Shown here one piece after another: positions 6,081 through 10,353 of a stretch of DNA of 10,353 nt. This DNA comes from Alphaproteobacteria bacterium UBA3002. Lineage in GTDB: Bacteria; Pseudomonadota; Alphaproteobacteria; Rickettsiales; UBA3002. The stretch's first letter is position 1. The number at the start of each line of letters is the position of its first letter. Both the position numbers and the translations under genes were made by a program. Below the pieces are notes generated by a model. The model saw only the letters and a list, made by a program, of their open reading frames with translations, made no database searches and was not told where the DNA came from. The stretch is taken from contig DDZS01000044.1 of NCBI GenBank assembly GCA_002346425.1, positions 1-10,353 of the forward strand. Direction: 5' to 3'.

Positions 6081-6164
6081 ATGGCACATATGAGAAGTAT
6101 CATCATACGCACCGCATTGCCCGGACGTGCTGTCACCCCATTAACCGACAAGCATACGAGGTAG
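6081..6164 (+). CDS. Candidate 27-residue upstream ORF (leader peptide)
   Basis: ATG at 6081 is preceded by AAGGAA with 8-nt spacing and opens 27 codons (starting MAHMRSIIIRTALPG) ending in TAG at 6162-6164. The stop lies 5 nt before the ATG at 6170, and its last codons contain the GAGG that serves as Shine-Dalgarno for that gene. Such spacing suggests that translation of the two is coupled. The peptide is basic and has no known match that I can name. Confidence 0.45.
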   Translation: MAHMRSIIIRTALPGRAVTPLTDKHTR

Positions 6165-6169
6165 CCATT

Positions 6170-6637
6170 ATGACCCAGAATTCACGCCCCCGCCCGCGCA
6201 CCCTGCGCGATTATCAGCCGGAGCCAGCGCCCAAACGCGCCCGCCACAGCGCCGATTTCGAAGACTATCTGAACCCGCATCCCTTAGATCTCTGCCGTCA
6301 CGAGGCCTCGCTCTGGCGCGCTGTCATCACGCAGGCGCTCACCGACGCGCTCAGCTATTCCGAAAAATCCGAAACCGCGCAAGAACGGTTCGAGGCGATC
6401 GACTGGCTCTGCGGCCTCTCCCGCGATTACCGGCAGGTCTGCGACTATGGCAATCTCGACCCCGTCTGGGTCCACCGTCAGATCCACCGTTTCCTAACCG
6501 CCCACGCCTATGCCCATCCCGAATGGCCCGGCGCGATCGAACTCGTCCGCGCCCGCGCCCGCTACGCCCGCAACACCGCGGCCACCAAAAGCTGGCTCCC
6601 CACCCTGCACTGCCCGATATGTCCTTGCGTAGACTAG
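6170..6637 (+). CDS. Protein of unknown function, 155 residues, phage-like in style
   Basis: The product has a basic, proline-rich, disordered start (residues 1-27), a helical centre at about 36-110, and an unusual Cys-rich tail CPICPC (148-153). The centre, AIDWLCGLSRDYRQVCDYGNLDPVWVHRQ (77-105 read in two parts), follows a pattern I associate with small phage or prophage proteins of unknown function (a W-L..S.DF..VC..A.LDP..V motif); this is recollection, not a search result. The frame is open back to 5981, but GAGG with 8-nt spacing before ATG at 6170 and loss of coding character upstream favour the short form. It may be coupled to the 27-codon ORF. Nothing else phage-like adjoins it. Confidence 0.7.
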   Translation: MTQNSRPRPRTLRDYQPEPAPKRARHSADFEDYLNPHPLDLCRHEASLWRAVITQALTDALSYSEKSETAQERFEAIDWLCGLSRDYRQVCDYGNLDPVWVHRQIHRFLTAHAYAHPEWPGAIELVRARARYARNTAATKSWLPTLHCPICPCVD

Positions 6638-6652
6638 ACAAATCATGAAATA

Positions 6653-6686
6653 TCGTCATCAAAGTGTCATGCAATTCAGGTAGGAT
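6653..6686 (+). promoter_or_regulatory. Pho-box-like promoter P2
   Basis: TCGTCAT-CAAA-GTGTCAT (6653-6670) is a 7-4-7 direct repeat of 11-bp period, followed by exactly 10 nt and TAGGAT (6681-6686) as -10. The second half-site is close to the PhoB half-site CTGTCAT. Same geometry as at 1344-1377 and 7308-7341. Confidence 0.65.
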
Positions 6687-6697
6687 AAGGGCAATCT

Positions 6698-6735
6698 GTT
6701 TTTCCTTTGAAAAACTTTACAAGGCAAAGCCTTGT
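6698..6735 (+). promoter_or_regulatory. Two-hairpin 5' leader, copy L2
   Basis: Hairpin I is GTTTTTC (6698-6704), loop CTTT, GAAAAAC (6709-6715). A 3-nt linker TTT follows, then hairpin II ACAAGGC (6719-6725), loop AAA, GCCTTGT (6729-6735). Both stems are perfect. Hairpin I starts 12 nt after the -10, close to the expected 5' end of the mRNA. Confidence 0.7.
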
Positions 6736-6771
6736 GACTTTGGTGATTTACAATTTGATAGGAGACTCAAC

Positions 6772-7242
6772 GTGTCTGCTTTCTATTATCACTATGTCTT
6801 CCGCCCCATACCGGTCGCCATCGCCTTCGGTCTGCTTTGGCTAATCATCGGAGCCGCCTCGCTGGCAGGATGGTTGGGAAGGCCTCTATGGGTCGTGGCC
6901 GCGCTTCTTGTCGCCCTCGGATGCGGCGCGGTTTACGCCTTCTATGAGCGGTTCGATAAGCCGCTGTTAGAGGTTATGACCCCGTCCCGCCGCGAAACCT
7001 TAAAATGGATCGACTGCTTTCTAGCCGCGATCTTTTCCGTGGCTGTAACGGTGACGCCGTTCCTCGAGACCGGACCGGGCTGGGGAAACGTGATCGCCAT
7101 GCTATGGTGCTTCTTTCTCGCTATCATGGTGAGGCAGGAGCATTTCGATGAGCCGGTGTGGAGAAGATTCGTGATCTTCGCCTTCATACTCATGCTACTT
7201 GCAGAGCTCGCCATATTGGCGCTGTTCACCTATCAGGGATGA
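6772..7242 (+). CDS. Small integral membrane protein, Pho-box-type cassette 2
   Basis: I do not recognise this 156-residue protein. It has four or five hydrophobic segments at about residues 12-34, 39-57, 79-97, 104-120 and 131-153, with charged loops YERFDKP (58-64), PSRRETLKW (71-79) and RQEHFDEPVWRR (121-132). The start is GTG at 6772: GGAG (6761-6764) lies 7 nt before it, whereas the longer open frame from 6664 covers the promoter and leader. It is monocistronic: its own Pho-box-like promoter, two-hairpin leader and a strong terminator at 7257. The design is shared with the genes at 979 and 7405. Confidence 0.8.
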   Translation: MSAFYYHYVFRPIPVAIAFGLLWLIIGAASLAGWLGRPLWVVAALLVALGCGAVYAFYERFDKPLLEVMTPSRRETLKWIDCFLAAIFSVAVTVTPFLETGPGWGNVIAMLWCFFLAIMVRQEHFDEPVWRRFVIFAFILMLLAELAILALFTYQG

Positions 7243-7256
7243 GTAAGGACCCATTC

Positions 7257-7303
7257 GCCCTGTTGCAAACCCTTACAGGTTTTTTGCAACAGGGCTTTTT
7301 TTT
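7257..7303 (+). terminator. Intrinsic terminator of the 6772 gene
   Basis: GCCCTGTTGCAAA (7257-7269) pairs perfectly with TTTGCAACAGGGC (7283-7295) over 13 bp, followed by eight T residues. The next promoter's direct repeat begins only 5 nt later. Confidence 0.95.
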
Positions 7304-7307
7304 GCTT

Positions 7308-7341
7308 TCGTCATCAATCCGTCATCTTCCCTTGCTATATC
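7308..7341 (+). promoter_or_regulatory. Pho-box-like promoter P3
   Basis: TCGTCAT-CAAT-CCGTCAT (7308-7325) is a 7-4-7 direct repeat of 11-bp period, then exactly 10 nt, then TATATC (7336-7341) as -10. Same geometry as P1 and P2. Confidence 0.65.
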
Positions 7342-7352
7342 CCTCCTATTCT

Positions 7353-7389
7353 CTTTTCCCCTTGGAAAAGTACAGGACATGCGTGTCCT
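7353..7389 (+). promoter_or_regulatory. Two-hairpin 5' leader, copy L3
   Basis: Hairpin I is CTTTTCC (7353-7359), loop CCTT, GGAAAAG (7364-7370). A 3-nt linker TAC follows, then hairpin II AGGACA (7374-7379), loop TGCG, TGTCCT (7384-7389). The Shine-Dalgarno AAGGAGG starts 3 nt after hairpin II. Confidence 0.7.
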
Positions 7390-7404
7390 AAGAAGGAGGT
7401 TCCG

Positions 7405-7875
7405 ATGGAATCTGTTGCAAAAGAACGCGTCGAGGGAATGCCGATGCTTTCGGCATTCTGTGTGGTTTCGGCAGGGTGTATCTACTCTGTCCGCTTCCTC
7501 GACGACGTGTTGCCGACGAATGTGGTGATCGGCTTTACCGCGCTGATGGCGGTGCTGGGCATGCTGATCGCCCAGCTCTGCTGGGTGCCGGACAGCAACG
7601 ACGATTCGTCCAACATCATGGGGTGGATCGGCGCGCTGCTCGCCTCGGTCGCCCTGGCGCTGCAGCTGGTCGGCACCGCCGCGCTCGCCCCCTCGGTTCC
7701 CACCCTGTGGGAGCTGCGCTGGGCACTAGCAGGAGCAGCCGCCCTTCTCCTCCTCATGGTGGTCGCGGCGATGCGCGCCAAGACCAGTGAGGGCGAGGAA
7801 GCCGCCGCCACCGCTGCCGTCGCCCTCGTCGTCCTGCCCATGACGTGGGACTGGTTCTTAACCCTTGCGGTCTAA
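7405..7875 (+). CDS. Small integral membrane protein, Pho-box-type cassette 3
   Basis: I do not recognise this 156-residue protein. Hydrophobic segments lie at about 14-30, 38-60, 72-95, 104-124 and 135-154. Two acidic loops, DSNDDSS (63-69) and EGEEAA (129-134), separate them. AAGGAGG with 5-nt spacing fixes the ATG at 7405. Its promoter, two-hairpin leader and terminator copy the layout of the 979 and 6772 genes. It has the same length as its neighbour at 6772, but I see no convincing residue-by-residue similarity. Inner-membrane location is well supported by hydrophobicity; function is unknown. Confidence 0.82.
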   Translation: MESVAKERVEGMPMLSAFCVVSAGCIYSVRFLDDVLPTNVVIGFTALMAVLGMLIAQLCWVPDSNDDSSNIMGWIGALLASVALALQLVGTAALAPSVPTLWELRWALAGAAALLLLMVVAAMRAKTSEGEEAAATAAVALVVLPMTWDWFLTLAV

Positions 7876-7885
7876 GAATCGCCCT

Positions 7886-7923
7886 GCCCCGTTGTTGCCT
7901 ACCGGCACAACGGGGCGTTTTTT
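7886..7923 (+). terminator. Intrinsic terminator of the 7405 gene
   Basis: GCCCCGTTGT (7886-7895) pairs with ACAACGGGGC (7907-7916), loop of 11 nt, followed by G and six T residues. It ends 15 nt before the cobS -35 element. Confidence 0.93.
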
Positions 7924-7938
7924 CCCACTCCCTACCCC

Positions 7939-7967
7939 TTGCACTCCGTGCTGTGCGCCGCTATATC
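7939..7967 (+). promoter_or_regulatory. cobS promoter, leaderless type
   Basis: TTGCAC (7939-7944), a 17-nt spacer and TATATC (7962-7967) form a good sigma-70-like promoter. Only 6 nt separate the -10 from the ATG at 7974, so transcription should begin at the start codon; no Shine-Dalgarno is present. Confidence 0.6.
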
Positions 7968-7973
7968 TGGCCC

Positions 7974-8972
7974 ATGCAGCACCTTGTGAAACACGCCATT
8001 GACGCCACACGCGACGCGCTCTCCGAACTCGGCGAGGCGCAGCCGACCCAAACCATCGACACCAAGAAAGTCTTCGGCTCGCAAGCCCCGTTCAAGGTGC
8101 AGGGCTATAGCCAGAGCCACGAACTCGTCCCCGCGATTGACCCGACCTATCAGTTCGATCCCGCGACCACGCTCGCCATCTTGGCGGGTTTCGCGCATAA
8201 CCGCCGCGTCCTCGTCCAAGGCTTCCACGGCACCGGCAAATCCACGCATATCGAACAAGTCGCCGCGCGCCTAAACTGGCCGACCATTCGTCTAAACCTC
8301 GACGCGCATATCAGCCGCATCGACCTGATTGGCCGCGACGCCATTGTCCTGCGCGAAGGCATGCAGGTCACCGAATTTCAGGAAGGGCTGATCCCTTGGG
8401 CCTTGCAACGCCCGGTCGCCCTCGTCTTTGACGAATATGACGCCGGTCGCCCCGATGTGATGTTCGTCATCCAGCGCATTTTGGAAGCGCAAGGCAAACT
8501 CACCCTGCTCGACCAGAATCGCGTGTTAACACCGCACCCCTATTTCCGCATTTTCGCGACCGCCAACACCATCGGTCAGGGCGATGCAACGGGCCTCTAC
8601 CACGGCACGCAACCGATCAATCAGGGCCAGCTTGACCGCTGGAACATCGTCACGCAACTGAATTACCTCGACGCCGCGCATGAGGAAAGCATGGTCCTCG
8701 CCAAGCTGCCCGAATATCAGAATGCGCGCGGCAAAAAGGTCATCAAAAGCATGGTCGCGATGGCGGGCCTTACCCGTTACGGTTTCATGCAGGGCGACAT
8801 CTCGACCGTCATGTCTCCGCGCACCGTGTTAAGCTGGGCCGAAAACGCCGTACTCTTCGATGACCTGCATCAGGCTTTCCGCGTCAGCTTCTATTATAAA
8901 TGCGACGAAACCGAACGCCCCATCTTAGCGGAATACTACCAACGCTGCTTCGACACGGAGCTAGAGGGATAA
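7974..8972 (+). CDS. CobS, AAA+ ATPase subunit of aerobic cobaltochelatase
   Basis: The 332-residue protein matches alphaproteobacterial CobS nearly end to end. With CobT it forms the ATP-driven complex that works with CobN to insert cobalt into hydrogenobyrinic acid a,c-diamide in aerobic cobalamin synthesis (established for the family). Visible elements are the family segment TTLAILAGFAHNRRV (65-79), Walker A GFHGTGKST (83-91), Walker B ALVFDEYDAG (149-158), sensor 1 FATANT (194-199), the QLDRW arginine region (219-223) and SPRT (281-284). The C-terminal YYQRCFDTEL closes the family pattern. The N-terminus is somewhat longer than I recall for characterised CobS. The ATG at 7974 has no Shine-Dalgarno but a promoter placed for a leaderless start. 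Unusually, cobT does not follow; prepilin 3 does. Confidence 0.95.
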   Translation: MQHLVKHAIDATRDALSELGEAQPTQTIDTKKVFGSQAPFKVQGYSQSHELVPAIDPTYQFDPATTLAILAGFAHNRRVLVQGFHGTGKSTHIEQVAARLNWPTIRLNLDAHISRIDLIGRDAIVLREGMQVTEFQEGLIPWALQRPVALVFDEYDAGRPDVMFVIQRILEAQGKLTLLDQNRVLTPHPYFRIFATANTIGQGDATGLYHGTQPINQGQLDRWNIVTQLNYLDAAHEESMVLAKLPEYQNARGKKVIKSMVAMAGLTRYGFMQGDISTVMSPRTVLSWAENAVLFDDLHQAFRVSFYYKCDETERPILAEYYQRCFDTELEG

Positions 8973-9005
8973 AACCCTAAGAAACCTATCAATTTGTTTC
9001 AACTC

Positions 9006-9037
9006 TTAACGCTTTTTTAAGCCAATGCGTTTATCCT
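9006..9037 (+). promoter_or_regulatory. CtrA-type box and -10 of prepilin 3
   Basis: TTAA-CGCTTTT-TTAA (9006-9020) is a perfect TTAA-N7-TTAA site. TATCCT (9032-9037) begins 26 nt after the box start, the same spacing as prepilin 1. The ATG follows the -10 by 6 nt, implying a leaderless message. Confidence 0.7.
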
Positions 9038-9043
9038 AATCCT

Positions 9044-9817
9044 ATGCGTCAGGGTTTTTCGCTTGTTGAATTATCAATTGTGTTGGTCATCTTAGGATTA
9101 CTGACCGGCGGAATATTGACGGGTCAATCCCTCATCCGCGCGGCAGAATTGCGCAGTATCGTCACCCAGCAACAAAGCTGGATGACCGCCACCCGCACGT
9201 TCCAAGACAAATATCTCGCCCTCCCCGGGGATATGCGCGACGCGACGCGTTTCTGGAACCGTCAGGTCACCAGCGCGTGGTGCGTCACCAATTCCAGCGC
9301 CACGGTGGTGGCCAGCTCGCCCGGCACCTGCGACGGCAACGGCAACGGTATGCTCGACACGGGCACTGCAAACCAAACCGCTGAAGTGCTTCAATTCTGG
9401 AAACAGTTACAACTGGCCGGATTAATCGAAGGCACCTATACCGGTCTCAGCGGCGCCAATAACGGCGCCGACCACGATTTCGGCATCAATGCGCCGGGTT
9501 CTCGCGTGTCGAATGCCGGCTGGGGCGCGCGCTATCTCGACAATTCCGCGGCGATCAACACCGGTGTCTTCGCCCGAAATTACGAGCAATGGTTTACCAT
9601 CGGTAATGACGGCACGGTCTGGGCCGACAATCCATTTATCAAGCCGGAAGAAGCGTGGAATATCGATCAAAAGCTCGATGATGGTAAGCCGGGCCGAGGC
9701 TCCGTTCAAACCACCCGCACCGGCAACTGCACAACAGCTACCAGCAATACCAATTATGATGCGCTCTACAATCTGACCTATACGAGCGATGCCTGCGGCT
9801 TAGCCTTCAAGCGCTAG
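9044..9817 (+). CDS. Type IV pilin-like / pseudopilin precursor, paralogue 3
   Basis: The 257-residue product starts MRQG|FSLVELSIVLVILG with cleavage after G4 and Glu at mature position 5. Family blocks are LPGDM (60-64), FWKQLQLAGLIEG (118-130), IDQKLDDGKPGRG (207-219), four cysteines (C80, C96, C229, C251) and DGNGNGMLD (97-105) after the second Cys, the most calcium-loop-like of the three. There is no Shine-Dalgarno; the -10 lies 6 nt before the ATG, unlike paralogues 1 and 2, which have clear Shine-Dalgarno sites. It sits between cobS and the convergent DUF1489 gene, with only 2 nt between the two stop codons. Confidence 0.9.
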   Translation: MRQGFSLVELSIVLVILGLLTGGILTGQSLIRAAELRSIVTQQQSWMTATRTFQDKYLALPGDMRDATRFWNRQVTSAWCVTNSSATVVASSPGTCDGNGNGMLDTGTANQTAEVLQFWKQLQLAGLIEGTYTGLSGANNGADHDFGINAPGSRVSNAGWGARYLDNSAAINTGVFARNYEQWFTIGNDGTVWADNPFIKPEEAWNIDQKLDDGKPGRGSVQTTRTGNCTTATSNTNYDALYNLTYTSDACGLAFKR

Positions 9818-9819
9818 CC

Positions 9820-10251
9820 TTACCACAATCCCAATTTCTGTAATTCGCTAAGCATTTCTTTCGGCGGTTGCGCTTCGCCGGGGCGAAAGACCCCCATATC
9901 CGGCGGCGCATCGTCGCCTTGCAAATAGCGCCAGCCTTGAAAGGCTTTGCGTGGCATGCTCTGGGTCAGCACCAATTCCCGGTCGCACCAGATGCGGCAT
10001 TTCGTCCCCGCCGCACGGTCCTCATATTGCTCAAACCCCAGAATCTTCTGGCGGCATTGCACATAGCGGTTCACCACGCGATAGAGCGACCCGCCTTCGC
10101 TGAGAATCTGCTCTGCTTTCGTCGGTTGATACCGCGTCGTCACCGCAATCGCCGGCACCCCGCGCCACGTCGCATACAGCCGCTTCTGATGCCGCTGCAA
10201 CGTCGCCACATCCGCACATCCCACCGCGAGTTTGATCATGTGTAATGCCAT
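9820..10251 (-). CDS. DUF1489-family protein
   Basis: The 143-residue protein fits the alphaproteobacterial DUF1489 family: start MALHMIKLAVG (1-11), SEGGSLYRVVN (51-61), CRQKILGFE (66-74), FQGWRYL (104-110) and APPD (115-118). Its length is typical. It is a soluble protein of unknown biochemical function. The frame is open further upstream to 10329, but that part runs through a palindromic repeat, and the family normally starts at M-x-LH-x-IKL. The ATG at 10251 lacks a Shine-Dalgarno; TATATC lies 6 nt upstream, again fitting a leaderless message. It converges on prepilin 3. Confidence 0.88.
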   Translation of the reverse strand: MALHMIKLAVGCADVATLQRHQKRLYATWRGVPAIAVTTRYQPTKAEQILSEGGSLYRVVNRYVQCRQKILGFEQYEDRAAGTKCRIWCDRELVLTQSMPRKAFQGWRYLQGDDAPPDMGVFRPGEAQPPKEMLSELQKLGLW

Positions 10252-10257
10252 AGGGGT

Positions 10258-10263
10258 GATATA
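10258..10263 (-). promoter_or_regulatory. Candidate -10 hexamer of the DUF1489 gene, leaderless type
   Basis: Minus strand TATATC, identical to the cobS -10, followed by 6 nt and the ATG at 10251. The -35 at 16-18 nt is weak (CTTTAT region). Confidence 0.45.
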
Positions 10264-10295
10264 GGGCGGATTGCTGATGCATAAAGTGCTCGTTA

Positions 10296-10353
10296 CCCCG
10301 GCGCAGGCCGGGGCCCAGCGGACAGGCATGCTGGATACCGGCCTTCGCCGGTA
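10296..10353. repeat. Dispersed palindromic repeat, truncated by window end
   Basis: Two hairpins, CCCCGGC-GCAG-GCCGGGG (10296-10313) and TACCGGC-CTTC-GCCGGTA (10336-10353), flank a CCAGCGGAC..CTGGA linker. This resembles the common alphaproteobacterial intergenic repeat with CCGGCCTTCGCCGG arms. It is a different family from the multi-hairpin repeat in the left part of the window. Confidence 0.75.

Noticed and set aside
5981..6169. N-terminal extension of the 155-residue protein
   Set aside because: The Shine-Dalgarno GAGG before 6170, a competing ORF in another frame and non-coding composition argue for the short start.
6645..6683. A 12-codon ORF starting ATGAAATATCG upstream of the 6772 gene
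   Set aside because: No Shine-Dalgarno, and it covers the Pho-box-like repeat upstream of the predicted transcription start.

Overview
The window is about 10 kb of a moderately GC-rich bacterial chromosome, almost certainly alphaproteobacterial. The grounds are a close match to CobS, a DUF1489-family protein (a family seen mainly in Alphaproteobacteria), CtrA-type TTAA-N7-TTAA boxes and dispersed alphaproteobacterial palindromic repeats. The prepilin style (G|F[TS]LVE[LM]SIVLVI) recalls Micavibrio-like lineages, but the genus cannot be fixed from this sequence.

Layout. 1-217: repeat copy A and a terminator. 206-887 (minus): a two-gene operon of a small tail-anchored protein and a single-domain response regulator. 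979-1377 (minus): a small membrane protein with its own terminator, structured leader and Pho-box-like promoter. 1378-1729: composite repeat B. 1730-3256 (minus): SulP-family anion transporter with a STAS domain. 3388-3528: repeat copy C. 3531-4400: prepilin 1. 4397-4924 (minus): an unrecognised helical protein. 4996-5831: prepilin 2. 5832-6169: AT-rich gap with a consensus DnaA box and a 27-codon upstream ORF. 6170-6637: small protein of unknown function. 6653-7303 and 7308-7923: two more small membrane-protein cassettes built like the first. 7939-8972: cobS without a neighbouring cobT. 9006-9817: prepilin 3. 9820-10251 (minus): DUF1489 protein. 10296-10353: a different palindromic repeat, cut by the window end.

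Three pieces of hidden order stand out. (1) Three unrelated small membrane-protein genes share one regulatory design: an 11-bp-period direct repeat resembling a Pho box, exactly 10 nt, a -10 hexamer, then a leader of two hairpins separated by exactly 3 nt, the first with a CYTT loop; each gene ends in a strong intrinsic terminator. (2) All three dispersed prepilin paralogues carry a CtrA-type box 26-27 nt upstream of the -10 hexamer, and the proteins share two cysteine pairs and an Asp/Asn/Gly loop resembling a calcium site. (3) A roughly 110-bp intergenic repeat occurs three times; its hairpin stems change sequence between copies while pairing is kept. In addition, five genes lacking a Shine-Dalgarno have a -10-like hexamer 6-7 nt before the ATG, which suggests leaderless mRNAs. 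These regulatory claims come from reading the sequence and were not tested computationally or experimentally.
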